Shown here piece by piece: positions 1-11,264 of a DNA stretch of 64,000 nt (position 1 is its first letter; every line of letters begins with the position of its first letter). The stretch covers positions 72,433,440-72,497,439 of the forward strand of contig NC_062232.1 of the NCBI RefSeq assembly GCF_902686445.1. The letters run 5' to 3'. Under the pieces are notes generated by a model. That model did no database searches and was not told the origin of the DNA. It worked only from the letters and a program-made list of their open reading frames with translations. The position numbers and the translations under genes are program-made. The DNA is from Sciurus carolinensis. Lineage: Eukaryota > Chordata > Mammalia > Rodentia > Sciuridae.

Positions 1-848
1 TTTTATATAATATAGGAGACCCAATTTTCAGAATTGAATTGTCTAATTTTTATACTTTAGGGTTGAGTATAAAGAGAAATATAAAACAATATTGACTAGT
101 TATAAAAATAAATTACTTACATTTAAAGAATATGATAAATAGAACTAATCCCAAAGTTATTTCATCAAGTAATATATGCTGATTTTTGCAAAGTGGATTG
201 TGAGTTCACTTTCTCAAGTACATTAAGAATCAAATAGTACCTCTTATGTCAAGTGTGCAATTCCAAGTACTTCTGTATTTGAATGATATCATTCTACTAA
301 ATAAGATTTTGTATGATCAACACCACCTAAAATTCATACTTCGAAAGAGAAAAAGTAGTATCTTTTTCTTTTCTATAGCCAGGATTAGGACTGACATTTC
401 TCGAACAAAAAAATTGATTAATAAGGGGAAATAATAGCTAATTAATTTATCTAAGTTTTAAATGACACAGGAGCCCTCACAAATTAAGAACTGAAACACC
501 AAGAAAAAAATGTTGTAATGCTGAGTCTTATGAAAGAAGTGCATGGTTGTGGAGAAATGTAATTGAATGAAACTATGATCAAATGGTAAGAAACTAAGGA
601 GAGGAACCAGCAAGGGATATTTGTTCATAATCTTCTTTGCCACTCTGTGCAACATTGCTTTCCTCGGGTTATAGGGCAGTACGTCTGACACAAGAGTCTC
701 ATGATCTATTTTCAGAAAAGGCAGGTCACAAAGCAAACATTCTAGATTTTTTGACTTTCTTTTGAAGAGGAAGAACAATGGGAGATAAAACAATATTGGA
801 GGGTCAGAAAGACCTAACCTCTAATGTCCTCCTGTCTTCCTTAACTAA
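1..848. other. Unassigned AT-rich DNA
   Basis: I see no gene, RNA or recognisable repeat here. The open frames (up to about 110 codons, minus strand) have no domain, no repeat match and low-complexity composition, so I treat them as chance frames. Confidence 0.6.
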
Positions 849-955
849 AAAATAAGGGACTGGGTTATATCTTAGTGGTAGAGCACTTACCTCATGTTCA
901 CAAGACCCTGGGCTTGATAACCAGCATCACAGATATAAATAAATAAAATACAAAT
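849..955 (+). repeat. ID SINE (tRNA-Ala-derived), degenerate
   Basis: The block reads like the squirrel ID consensus: a GGGACTGGGTTATATCTTAGTGG head in place of GGGCTGGGGATGTAGCTCAGTGG, a diverged A box, a remnant B box (GGGCTTGATAACC) and an A-rich tail. Many substitutions suggest an older copy that Pol III probably does not transcribe. Confidence 0.8.
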
Positions 956-1810
956 TATTCAATATACCAAAGCACTATAATTTGGGGTTTCATGCTCTGA
1001 GTCCTGACCATACTCTTATTCATAAAGTACAAAAAATAGCACAAGAATTTTTCTTTTACTACTAAAATACTTTTTGTAGTATCAAAGTAATGTACTATCA
1101 ACCTTATTTTGTGTAGAAAATAACTGAAAGAAACATAGTTTAAGAGACATCATAAAAGTAAGATAATTAAAAAGAATTTGTGGTAGGTAGAAAAATGACC
1201 TTTTTCAAATGTCCATATACTAATTTCAGTAGACTCTGAATATGTTAGATTAAATGGCAAAGGGAAATTGAAGTTGCAGAGAGAATTAAGGTACCTAATC
1301 ATCTGAACATATGAAGGGATTATCATCCTATATTATTCTGGTGCAACCAATGTAATCACAGGGGTTTTTAAAAGTGAGAGTATATCACAATATAGTAAAT
1401 ATACTAATAATAGTAATAACAATAACCTACTAAAGTACATACTTTAAAATGTTGCACTTTATCTTAATTAAATTATAACTGAAATTTTTAAATACTGTAT
1501 GAAAAATTAGTGAAAGAAACTTTTCAAACTTAAATAAAGTCAGGCAATTGGCAGACTGATGAATATGAGAACTCAAGCTACCTCTGATGACTTTAAGGAA
1601 GGAGGAAGAGGTCATGAACAAAGCAATGTGGGTAACCTCTAGAAGTGAGAAAAACAAATATTTTTCTTCTATAGCATCAAGGAAGGAGTACAGCTCTACC
1701 AATACCTTGATTTTATCCCAGCAAGACTTATGGGCATCTGACACCCTGAAGTGTAACACAGTAAATTATTTTTTTTAAATTTTTTGTTTTTAGTTGTGGA
1801 TGGATACAAT
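956..1810. other. Unassigned AT-rich DNA
   Basis: No gene or clear repeat family. Two overlapping open frames on opposite strands around 1430-1778 have no recognisable domain and look like chance. Confidence 0.55.
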
Positions 1811-2306
1811 TGAAGGGTTATGGAAAATAATAATCCTAAAAGACAGCTCCCCAAGAAAAACAGAGACACGGTGTAGCTAGGGAGGAGGGAAATTGGCCAA
1901 ACATCAAACCTCTCTCAGCACACCCTTTCCTAATAATGTGGGCCCTAAACTTAGACCTTCCCCATTCCAAATTATCCCTAAATGGAGGCACAGTTAATAC
2001 TGAAACTCTGGGAAACAATGGATTGCCGAATAAGAACAATGAGTTTCAACCTTTTTATAACCTCCCTCCTAAGTTAAAGTTTTAACCTGTATAACCAGCC
2101 CCCGATGGTCAAAATCACATGTACATGGCTTCCAAAGATTACATTATTGTATCCTATAAAACCAAAATACCCTCTATAAGTGAGGGCCATTGTTCCCCAT
2201 CTGGAAAATGGGCCCCAACGGGGTCTGAGTTCTCTGAGTCCTCAAAGGAATAAAGGCTTCTCTGAACCTATCGAGGTCTGCCTCCTGTCCTTTTGTGCTT
2301 ATAACA
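1811..2306 (+). mobile_element. Solo LTR, family D, plus orientation
   Basis: A retroviral-type LTR of about 496 bp, starting TGAAGGGTT and ending ATAACA. A TATA-like box (TATAAA, 2155-2160) and a poly(A) signal (AATAAA, 2249-2254) sit in the right order and spacing for a U3-R-U5 unit. The reverse complement of the same family occurs at 4862-5464, which confirms that it is a repeat. The target duplication is not clear here. No internal retroviral sequence adjoins it, so it is a solo LTR. The family assignment (possibly ERVL-like, from the 5-bp duplication of the other copy) is tentative. Confidence 0.75.
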
Positions 2307-2310
2307 ATAC

Positions 2311-2406
2311 CTTTGTTTAATTTTTCTTTTCGTGGTGCTGAGGATTGAACCCAGTGCCTCACGCATGCAAGGCAACCACTTTACCACTGAGCTATAACCC
2401 TAGCCC
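2311..2406 (-). repeat. ID SINE, minus strand
   Basis: Reads on the minus strand as GGGGCTAGGGTTATAGCTCAG, then a tRNA-like body, a GGGTTCAATCC-type B box and an A-rich tail (T-rich on the plus strand, 2311-2332). It lies directly after the solo LTR. Confidence 0.85.
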
Positions 2407-3335
2407 CTCGTTTTAAACCACTGAGTTTGTGTTAATTTGTTAGAATAGCAACAGATAAGTAATAAATAAACTTTTTAGTAAATCACCTAGCCTCCCAAGA
2501 GAGAAAAAATAATTAATTGTTCTAAAAACATTCAAAAAATTAAAAAGTGCTATTTATTTCATATCATGAGTCAGAGATGGAAATTCTACTAAAACAATAT
2601 TTGACATAAGTGAAGACACGAGGTTATTTTTTCAAATAACCTGAGTTATTAAGTTATTGAGTTCCATTCAGTTAATTTAACCTTTTCCTTTCCTGCTTTA
2701 AATTCTGTTTTTTTAAAGAATACTTTAGATAATTAAAGGTAAGTGATACATTGAGAGAACTTGCATTTGATAATACAGATAACAAGGTATCTGAGTAGTT
2801 GAACATGAGATTTAGAAAACTGATTCTTAAACAATATTCAGACAAATAAAACCTTAAATTTGCTTTTAAACACTTATTATAAATATATTCTTTGAGTATA
2901 GTGTAGTAATCCATCCAAAACATAAATGACAATGGATATTGACTGCTGAAAAAATTGAAATCTACTTATTCGAAATCAATTGCTTTAAAGGAAAAGTTAC
3001 TTGAACATTAAGCACTGAAAATGATAGAAGACTTATTTGTATCAAATTTTTAAACTGTCAAAATATAAAAGAAGATATACAATTCATGGAATTAATTATT
3101 TATATGGATATAAAAACAGAACAATGGTGGAAACTCATTAATATATCAGAGGCTTTATGTAAATATCAGTGCTTTCACTTAATGAATTTGAAACAATTAT
3201 AGCAATTGTCATTACATTACTATTAATGTAGAATAAATTAGCTAGGATAAAAGTAGATATCCAAGGCCTTCTTATTTGAACAGATGTAATAGTAAACCAA
3301 TAATTGTGCTTTACTCTAGTTTTTATTTCCCATAG
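2407..3335. other. Unassigned AT-rich DNA
   Basis: No gene, RNA or confident repeat. The minus-strand frames at 2672-2932 and 3138-3488 are AT-driven; the second also runs into the neighbouring LTR, so it is not a gene. Confidence 0.55.
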
Positions 3336-3877
3336 TGAAGCCAGAATTAAGGACAGGTAGTTAGTGTAGAAATAGAAAATCGGGTCAATTCGAGGAAATG
3401 AAGCCATGAAGCCATCTGCCTTTGGAAGTTGGAGACTGCCCCTGGAAGAATGGAATATCAAAGATCTCCGGAGCCCATTGATTACCAAATTTACCTGCCT
3501 TTATCAAGGACTGCAAACAAGGAGCTGCTAATTAATGCCCCCTGGCCCTTACCCGCCTGAATCACCTTGGCCCTCCCCCTGCCCTTGGCTTCTCACTTAT
3601 GCAAAACCGGGCCTAGTCATGTAGGCAGGAAGGAGAGAGAGATAAGGGGGGAGAGAACTGGAGAACAAAAGAGACTTTAACCTATAAAAGATGCAGGGTG
3701 TGCTCACTTCTTGGGACTTTAGAACATCAGCCATGGCCCCCTTCTCCCTGCCGGGAGAAGTCTGTATTATTCCCTTTAAATAAACCTGCTTAATATGCTT
3801 GCCTTGGCGTGCTTCTCTAGTGCTTAATCTTCAACATTAGAAGAAGCAGAACTCGTCACCGGTAAACGGCGGTATCA
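3336..3877 (+). mobile_element. Solo LTR, family B (ERV1-type), plus orientation
   Basis: A 542-bp LTR running from TGAAGCCAGAATTAAGG to CGGCGGTATCA. A perfect 4-bp target duplication, ATAG, flanks it (3332-3335 and 3878-3881). It contains CCTATAAAAG (about 3680) and AAATAAA (about 3778), followed by a U5-like tail. A 4-bp duplication is typical of class I (ERV1/gamma-like) integrases. A 541-bp sister copy lies at 15633-16173 on the minus strand with its own 4-bp duplication. No internal viral genes are present. Confidence 0.88.
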
Positions 3878-4017
3878 ATAGGATTAATATTTTCATATAA
3901 TTTAGTATATGGATATGACAATGATAATATAGCAATTGGTTGTAATGCTCAAATCACAATTTTCAGGACCCAATTTATCCAAAATTGTCATCAAAATATA
4001 CAAGAAGTACAGAACAA

Positions 4018-4212
4018 AACTATGCATGATGGCACATTTCTATGGTCTCAGCTATTCAGGAGACTGAAGCAGGAGGATCACATGTTTGAGGTCAGCCTCA
4101 GTAATGTAGCAAGACTCTGTCTCACAATGAAAAATAAAAAGGGGCTGGGGATGTATCTCAGTGGTAGAGCAATGCTGGGTTCAATTCACAGTAGCACAGT
4201 AAAAAAAAAGTC
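4018..4212 (+). repeat. B1-dID composite SINE
   Basis: The left part is B1-like (GGAGACTGAAGCAGGAGGAT, then an AGCAAGACTCTGTCTC-type end) and an A-rich linker joins it to an ID part (GGGGCTGGGGATGTATCTCA). The A tail is at about 4201-4209. This fusion is a squirrel-type SINE and is the main basis for the taxonomic call. Confidence 0.9.
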
Positions 4213-4344
4213 ACATCATAATTTAATACTTTGCTTAATTGATGGTAATAATGACCAGATAAGTGAATCAGTATATTTTAATCAAATTTATCAAACAGAC
4301 ATATTCAATTAAAAAAGTATACTTCTGAAAAGAATTGATTTTCA

Positions 4345-4576
4345 TGGACACAATTTTATTTTTTTATTTTTTATTTTTTTATTGTAAACAAATGGGATAC
4401 ATGTTGTTTCTCTGTACATAGAGTAAAGGCATACCATTTGTGTAATCATAAATTTACATAGGGTAATGTTGGTTGATTCATTCTGTTATTTTTCCCCTTC
4501 GCCCCACCCCTCCCATCCCTCTTTTCCATCTATACAGTCCTTCCTTCCCCCATTCTTGCCCCCCTCCCTAAGAACA
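4345..4576 (-). mobile_element. L1 3' UTR fragment, minus strand
   Basis: About 230 bp almost identical in layout to the 3' UTR of the near-complete L1 at 26.25-26.48 kb: T-rich start, TTGTAAACAAATGGGATACA, then a C-rich tract of CCACCCCTCCC type. It is a 5'-truncated L1 insertion whose remaining sequence stops just inside the polypurine region of the 3' UTR. No coding sequence remains. Confidence 0.88.
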
Positions 4577-4740
4577 AATATATTGAATGATGGCAAATTC
4601 ATGTAAGAAATGCTAATTAAACATTAATATAGCATAATTACAAAATTATTTGTCTTTGAATATCATTCTGTCTATTATTGCCAGCATGTGTTGGTATTAA
4701 AATAATTCATGTGACTTCAATAAAACAATAATTACAAAAG

Positions 4741-4861
4741 TGCCCAGTGAACTGGGTACAGTGGCACGTGCCTGTAATCCCAGTGTCTCTAGAGGCTGAG
4801 GCAGGAGGACCACAAGTTCAAAGCCTGCCTCAGCAACTTAGGCCCTAAGCAACTTAGTGAC
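4741..4861 (+). repeat. B1-dID SINE, left half (split by an LTR)
   Basis: B1-like left part of a composite SINE, ending at CAACTTAGTGA. The rest of the same SINE (GTGAGACTG, the linker and the ID part) resumes at 5465 after the LTR. Confidence 0.9.
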
Positions 4862-5464
4862 TGTAAGCTCATGGCCCACAAATGATGGAGGCAGGAGACA
4901 AGAAGCAAATCTCAGATCAGCACTTTCCCTTATTCTGCAGGAAAGTCCATCCATCAGGCATTGGAAGGCCCAATTTCTGGGTATGGAGATGGCCCCCGAG
5001 TTACAGAAGGAGTCTGGGGTTTAGAGTCTCACTGGAGACTGCGGACATGCAGTTTGGACAACCCGGGGCTAGTTGAACAGGTTAGAACTTTAACTTAGGA
5101 GGGTAATTGTAAAAAGGTTAAAACTCATTATTACAGGAGTCCAGATTGCAAGGGATGAATACTCAAATCTTGCCCATTGTTTTACTTTCTCTGGGATACA
5201 TTGTTTTCCAGAGTTTCAATATTTACTGTGCCTCCATTTAGGACTAATTTGTCATGGGGGAAGGTCAAGGTTCAGGGCCCAGCATTCAGTATCTGCCCCT
5301 TTCCTTTAGGGCCCATTGTTATTAGGAAAGAATTTCCTGGGAGGTTTATCCTTGGCAAGTTTCCCCCCCCTCCTCCTGGGCTGCACCTCACTCCGTTTTT
5401 CTTCAGGAAGATGGCGGGGGGAGGGGGGCTATCTTGCAGGAATATTATTTTCCATAACCCTTCA
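4862..5464 (-). mobile_element. Solo LTR, family D, minus orientation, inside a SINE
   Basis: Reverse complement of the LTR at 1811-2306. On the minus strand it starts TGAAGGGTTATGG (5464 leftward) and ends GAGCTTACA. It interrupts a B1-dID SINE, and a duplication GTGA plus one mismatched base flanks it (4857-4861, 5465-5469). Five-base duplications fit ERVL/MaLR-like integration. The copy is longer than its sister (603 against 496 bp), with extra G/C-rich runs at 5358-5430. Confidence 0.85.
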
Positions 5465-5560
5465 GTGAGACTGTATTTCAAAATTAAAAACCATAAAAAG
5501 GACTGGAGTGTGACTCAGTGACTAAACCCTGAGTTCAATCCTCAGTACAATTCTATTCTA
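5465..5560 (+). repeat. B1-dID SINE, right half (split by an LTR)
   Basis: Continues the SINE broken at 4861: GTGAGACTGTATTTCAAAAT, an A-rich linker, then an ID part (GGACTGGAGTGTGACTCAGTG ending CAATCCTCAGTAC). Together the halves give one normal-length composite SINE. Confidence 0.88.
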
Positions 5561-5763
5561 AATGTATATGTGAAAGGGGCATTAAACATTTTTTTAATTG
5601 AAAGGAATTATTATTCTTTTAGGCTGGTTTAATTTTAATATATTGTATTGACTGTTCCTTCTTGTACCTATCTCCCATCAATTAGACAGTCTGAAAGGGC
5701 AAGCTGAATCTGAAACTATATGATACAGGTTAAACAAAAGTTTTCAGAAATAGAGACAAAGAG

Positions 5764-5772
5764 GTGTGTGTG

Positions 5773-5811
<39 letters not shown>

Positions 5812-5826
5812 ACACACGTGTGTGAC
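5764..5826. repeat. (TG)n microsatellite with adjoining (AC)n
   Basis: A run of TG repeats (about 5780-5809) is followed at once by TACACACACGTGTGTG. The TG and AC tracts are self-complementary and could form a hairpin or Z-DNA. The frame called across it is a repeat artefact. Confidence 0.95.
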
Positions 5827-7773
5827 AGGTAGAGAGATTCATCTATGGCAGGAAAGGACAGAGTCGAAGAAGGATATAGTTAACAACTTTATGCATATAT
5901 ATTGTGTATTTTTGTATGTGCTAATCACTTTTACACATTATCTTCAGTCCTGACCCTGCCTCTCCAGAAACAAAGGAGCAACAACAAAAATACCTCTGTA
6001 AAACATCTGCAAAATAATTTTTCAAGAGAGGGGGGGATTAGAATATTACAAAATTTTACTATTTCCTAAAACCACAAATACAGGCTTAATCATGTTCATT
6101 TTGTTTGCACAACTTGTATTTTGCCTTTTGGAAATTGACACTTAATGGACAATTTGAAGCAAATGCAAAATGGTCCACTTTGGTTAAGGCAATAGGACTA
6201 AAAATAAATACATTCTGTGACTATCGATTCAATTTTATAAATACAGAGGACTTTACAAATACAGTTGGGACTTTCTGTAACAAGAGACAGACTAAGAAGA
6301 AATAAAAAGAATTTTAATACTATGCATACCTTCTATGTAACACAGAGAAATGAAGAAAAAGGAAAGAGAAAAAAAGAAAGCAAGAAAAGAAAAAAAAAAT
6401 CTCTAGAGTACACCTCAAATAGATATACTTAACTCCAGGATTAAAAGCATGTTTTCTTAAACTAAAAAAGAAATATAGGAGGAAAGTCCTGATTAAAACA
6501 AGATGGTAAAGTAAAGCGCCTTTAAAAAAAGGTAAGGTTTATCATGTAGATTTAAGTTGATGTCTTCCTCATTGATTAAGTCTCAAGTGATTAAGTCATC
6601 CTTCTTTTCCTCCTGCTTAGAGGGAGATGCGTTTATATATAGAGATTTCCCTTTTAGATGCACATTTCTTTTACAAAAGGGTAATTTCTCGACCTTCTCC
6701 TTTATCTGCAATTTTTTAAGATTCCAAAATAATTCTTATGTCAAAGAGACAAATTTTAGGGTGCCATATTCTGGTCTTCTGCTGTTGTATTTCTAGCGCC
6801 ATGTCCAGAACCCGTCAGAGACATTATGAATTTCTGAAGTTTCTCACAGGAAATAATGTAAAAAGTAAGTATATCGTGCTTATCTACTCATGCAAGTTAA
6901 ATATTTTGTTCAGATTTGGTTGGCATAGCCTTAAGACTTACCAAAGTAGAAACAATTAGTCTTTATAGCACAAAATCAATGTTTTCTTTAACATTTACCC
7001 TCAGAATGCACTTTGAGTATTGCCAGCAGAGAAAGAAAACTAGGTCTAAAATTTTTATGTATAACCTACAGCTAGCATTTCTTAAACATTAACAAGATTG
7101 ATAAATTAAGTGGAATGTTTGAAATATATAGAACCCTATTCATAAGTGATACTTCCCTGGAGTGATAATAAGACTTTACTTGAAAAAAGCATTTACAATA
7201 TTAAAAACTGTATAAAAATAACTACCAATAATGTGCATATTAGTATTTTTTGAAAAGAAAATTAAAGTAATTATTTAGATACTTCATGACACATTCATTT
7301 ATTTTTACTTCCATGCTCTAAGCTAAACTTTATGTTTCTCATCTGCTGCCATGAGAGATTTGTAAATATTAGCAATAACCATCTGTAATTATTTTGTGGC
7401 ATCTTGCCAAATGATTACATATAAAATATATTTGGTTTATGAAGAAATAATATTTTTGAGATACACTCTGTAAAACTTTTTACGCACCTCCTTAACAGCA
7501 GCATGCCTTTAATAGTCTTCAGTTGACCAAATGCTATTTCAGAAAGAGATATACTAATCCTAAGTGACCTATAATTGCAAGCAGGTTTTTCCTAGGTGAA
7601 TTAATGAGCTGTGGTATTTCTTATAATTACAATCAATAAAATCATTGCAATTAAAAATAATGAAAATGAAACAAGATTCAATATGAAAGTGTTTTTTAAC
7701 AACAAAATCCTCATCTAAGTATCAAGAAAGGAATGGTGAAAAATTTGCAGAATGCTTCTCTGTTTATCTGATT
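5827..7773. other. Unassigned AT-rich DNA with one candidate exon
   Basis: No repeat family recognised apart from a purine-rich low-complexity patch at about 6350-6400 (GAAA-type). It contains the exon-like segment at 6797-6864, listed separately. Confidence 0.5.
6797..6864 (+). other. Candidate coding exon (unidentified gene)
   Basis: A 68-base segment preceded by a pyrimidine-rich tract ending TTTCTAG and followed by AAAA|GTAAGT, a perfect match to the donor consensus from +1 to +6. Only one of the three forward frames is open throughout; it encodes roughly AMSRTRQRHYEFLKFLTGNN and a few residues more. The segment is richer in G/C than its surroundings. I do not recognise the protein. It could equally be chance, because 68 bases open in one frame is common. 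It is not inside any repeat I can identify, which is why I list it. Confidence 0.3.
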
Positions 7774-7976
7774 CTATTTTTTGATTCTGGGGATTGAACT
7801 CTGGGATACTTTACCACTGAGTAACAGCCTCAGTCTTCTTTATTTACTTAATTTTATTTTGAGACAGTATCTCACTAAGTTGCTGAGCATCTTGCTAAAT
7901 TGCTGAGACTGGTCTCAAACTTGTGATTCTCCTGCCTCAGTCTTCCAAATTTCTGGGATTACAGGCATGCACACCA
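7774..7976 (-). repeat. B1-dID composite SINE, minus strand
   Basis: On the plus strand: an ID part first (TTCTGGGGATTGAACTCTGGG ... CCACTGAG), a T-rich linker with TTTTGAGACAGTATCTCACT, then the B1 part ending GGGATTACAGGCATGCACACCA. Full length and moderately diverged. Confidence 0.92.
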
Positions 7977-8565
7977 CAAGTGACCTGATTCCTTTCTTTT
8001 CAGGACCCTGCCACATTTACATGTAAACTGATAACACCAAGAGTGAAGTGTTGGGACTGCAACTAAATATGTCCTGCTGAAAACAAAATTAAAATTATCA
8101 TTACCATGGGACTTCTGTGTATGTCTATGACACACACACACATATATAATTTCTACATGATATTTCTTTCTCTGAAATAGAAATATCACTTGATAGCCAC
8201 AAGTGGTATTTATATCACTTGATATATATATGCTTCAAATGAGCATCAAATGCAAATAAGGCAGCCTACATATTAAATAATGAAAAAAATACCATAATGT
8301 TGGAATTCAAAATAAAAGACAGAAGTATATTTATGCAGATGTAAAGCTCATCAGACATTTTCTATTAGGGTAAAAATTTACAATGCTCTGTAGGAAAGTT
8401 ATTTACTCTATTTTCTCAGTTAAAACTCTATCAAACAACCCAAATCTATCTGTAATTAGTAGTGTGAATACCTAGAGTGTTCGGGTATCTTTCCATAGAA
8501 AAATTACTCCAATGTTAACTCAAAGCAATGATTTATTTTTCAGAAAAATTCAAAATGTTTATATA
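7977..8565. other. Unassigned DNA before the Tigger1 element
   Basis: No gene visible. It has a short CA/TA microsatellite patch (about 8130-8150) and otherwise ordinary AT-rich sequence. Confidence 0.5.
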
Positions 8566-9540
8566 CCTGCATATCTAATTTTATTATTACTTTATTGCAT
8601 TTTTTTCACAAGTTGATAGTTTACTGCAACCCTATGCTCTGCAAGTTCATGGGTGCCATTTTTTTTAACAATATAAACTGACTTCATGCCTTAATGTCGC
8701 ATTTTGATATTTATCATAGTATGTCAAACTTTTCCATTATTATTGTATTTGTTATAGCAATATTTAATCAGTGATCTTTAACAACGCCATTATTATTGGT
8801 TTTGGGTGCCACAAACAGAAATCATATGCAACAGTAAAATAGATGTGTAAATGAGTGTGTTCTGACAACTGCAGTACTTGATGATTCTCTATTCTGTACT
8901 CATCGATCTCCCTATTCCCTAAGACACAGCAATATTGAAATTAATCCAGTTAATAAGTACAATAGTATCTAAGTGTTCAAGTCAAAGGAAGACTCACATG
9001 TCTTTTACTTTAAATGAAAAGTTGAAAATAAGTTTAGTGAGGAAGGCATGCCAACAGCCAAGACAGGTCAAATGTTAGGCCCCTTGTGACAAACAGTTAA
9101 ACATATTGTGAATGCAAAGGAAAAACAAAAACAAAAAACTCTTGAAAGAAATTAAAAGTACTATTCAAGTGAATGCATGAATAATAAAAAAGCAAAATAG
9201 TCCTCCTGCCAACATGGAGAAAGTTTTAATGATCCAAATAGACGATTAAACCAGCAATAATATTACCTTCAGCCAAAGCCTATTCCAGATCAAGGCCCTC
9301 TTTTCAATTGTCTGAAAGTGAGAATGCTTCAGAATAAAAGATTAAAGGTAGCACAGATTGATTCATGACTTTTAAAGTAAGAAACTGGATAACATAAAAA
9401 TTCAAAGTAAAGTGGCCAGTGCTGATATGGAACATATAGGAAGTTATCCATCAGATCCAGATGGAATAGGATAGTTGTTAATGAGAGATAAACTAAACAA
9501 TGAAAATCCAATGTAGATGAAACAGATTTATGTTGAAGAA

Positions 9541-9722
9541 GGTTATATATACATATAATTATATATATTATATATTGAATTACACATATTATATAATTTT
9601 GCATAGTATAATATAGTTATTCTATATATATATTATTGTTATATATGGTACACATATCTCATCTATAACCTATTATAAATTTTATATATATGTATATACA
9701 TATGATTTCTCCTATATATCAT
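9541..9722. repeat. AT-rich expansion inside Tigger1
   Basis: TATATA-type low-complexity DNA with many short palindromes. It separates Tigger1 transposase segments that adjoin in intact copies, so it was inserted or expanded after the transposon landed. Confidence 0.85.
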
Positions 9723-10394
9723 AGATAGAGAGAGATGAATTCCAGGCTTCAAAGATTCAAAGGATTCAATATCAGGCTGACTCTCTTATGTGTTATTGCA
9801 ACCAGCATCCTAGAATTACCCTCAGGAATGGTAAAATATCTACTTTTTCTGTGTTCTGTGTAAGGAACAACAAAACCTGAATGTTTTGCATATGTTTTGA
9901 CATATGTTTGCAATGGAGTTTATTGAATTTTTTAAATCCAATATTGTAACCTACTATTCATTAAAAAAAAATCCCTTTGATCATTGACAAACACCTGATT
10001 ACTAAAGAGCTCTAATGGAGGTGTACAATGAGATAAATATTGTTTTCATGCCTGCTTTTGCACCGTGCATTCTGTAGTCCATGGTTCAACTGCATTCTGA
10101 AGCCCATGGTAATATAGACTTTTAAGATTTATTATTGAATCAACACATTTTGTAAGTCTATAGCTTCCATAGATAGTGATTCCTCTGATATGGAAAAAGA
10201 AAATTGAAAATTTTCTGGAAAGGATCCATCATTGTAGATGACATTAAGAATATTCATTATTTGTGAGGGGAGATCAAAATACCAAATATTAATTGGCATT
10301 TGGGAGAGTTGATTTCACACAAATAACAGCAAAGGTGACAGAAATAGTAAAAGAACCAGACTTAGAAATGGAGCCTGATGTTGTGAATAAATTC

Positions 10395-10598
10395 ATACTA
10401 TTTTATTTTATGTGATGGGTATTGAATCCAGGGGCACTATATCACTGAGCTACATCCCCAGTTTGATTTTTTTTTTTTTTTTTTCATTTTATTTTGAGAT
10501 AGGGAATTGCCCAGTCTGGCCTTGAACTTGTCATCCTCCTGCCTCAGCTTCTTGAGTAACTGATATTATGGGCATGCACTACCATGCAGAGCTAGAAA
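10395..10598 (-). repeat. B1-dID SINE, minus strand, in Tigger1
   Basis: Plus-strand order: ID part (GGTATTGAATCCAGGGGCAC ... GAGCTACATCCCCAG), a poly-T linker (about 10466-10484), then the B1 part (CCTCCTGCCTCAGCTTC ... GGGCATGCAC). Inserted in the transposase remnant. Confidence 0.9.
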
Positions 10599-10614
10599 AA
10601 TAAATTAATTAATT

Positions 10615-10757
10615 TTTATTTTTTTCCCTTTTTCTTTCTTCTCTTCTTCCTCCTCCTTCTCCTTCTTCTTTCTTTCTTCCTCTTTCTTTCTCTCTCTCTC
10701 TCTCTTCTCTTTCTTTCTTGCTTGCTTCTTTTTCTTCCTTTTTTTTTTTTTTTTTTT
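10615..10757. repeat. Polypyrimidine (CT/TTC)n tract
   Basis: Long CT, CTT and TTTC runs ending in poly-T lie between two minus-strand SINEs. They probably expanded from a SINE tail. Such mirror-like purine/pyrimidine tracts can form triplex DNA. Confidence 0.92.
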
Positions 10758-10960
10758 TGTATTGGGAATTAAACCAAGGGCCACTTTACAACTTATCTAC
10801 ATCCCCAAGCCCTTTTAATTTGTCTTTCCTTTGAGACAGGGTCTCATCAAGTTTCTCAGGGCCTCAATAAATTGCTGAGGCTGGCCTCAAACTTGTGATC
10901 CTCTTGCCTCAAACTCCCTAATCTTTGTGATTATGACATGAGCCACTGTGTCTGGCTCCA
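10758..10960 (-). repeat. B1-dID SINE, minus strand, in Tigger1
   Basis: ID part (TATTGGGAATTAAACCAAGGG ... CATCCCCAAGCCC), linker with GAGACAGGGTCTCATC, then the B1 part ending near GCCACTGTGTCTGGCTCC. Tigger1 sequence resumes just after it. Confidence 0.9.
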
Positions 10961-11264
10961 GCTAGATAAAATTTTGTGATAAACCTGTAATGGATGAGGA
11001 GCTGCTTCTTATGAATGAGCAAAGAAAGCGTTTTCTTGAGATAGAATCTTCACCTGATGAAGATGTGTGAACGTAGTTGAAATGACAACAAATATTACAT
11101 AAACTTAGTTCATGAAGCAATGGCAGGATTTGAGAGACCTGACTGATTTTGAAAGAAGTTCTATTATGGGTTAAATGTTATCAAACGGAATTGTATGCCA
11201 CAGAGAAATTTTGTGTGAAATGGAAAGTCAATTGATAGGGCAAACTTAATTGCTGTATTATTTT

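Larger units (their letters stand above)
8961..11240 (+). pseudogene. Tigger1 transposase remnant (pogo-type DDE)
   Basis: Transposases of this family have an N-terminal CENP-B-like helix-turn-helix DNA-binding region and a DDE/DDD catalytic core. Here the expected start region (about 8961, TCTAAGTGTTCAAGT) has lost its ATG. The helix-turn-helix region follows at about 9000-9110. The first catalytic motif survives as AATGTAGATGAAACA (NVDET, about 9510-9524). The second is recognisable as ATTGAC (ID, about 9983-9988) but is followed by changed residues. The third (PMDQG in intact relatives) is degraded near 10110, where CATTCTG...CCATGG occurs twice. Frameshifts, stops, an AT-rich insertion and two SINEs break it. 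No functional product is possible. Confidence 0.82.
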
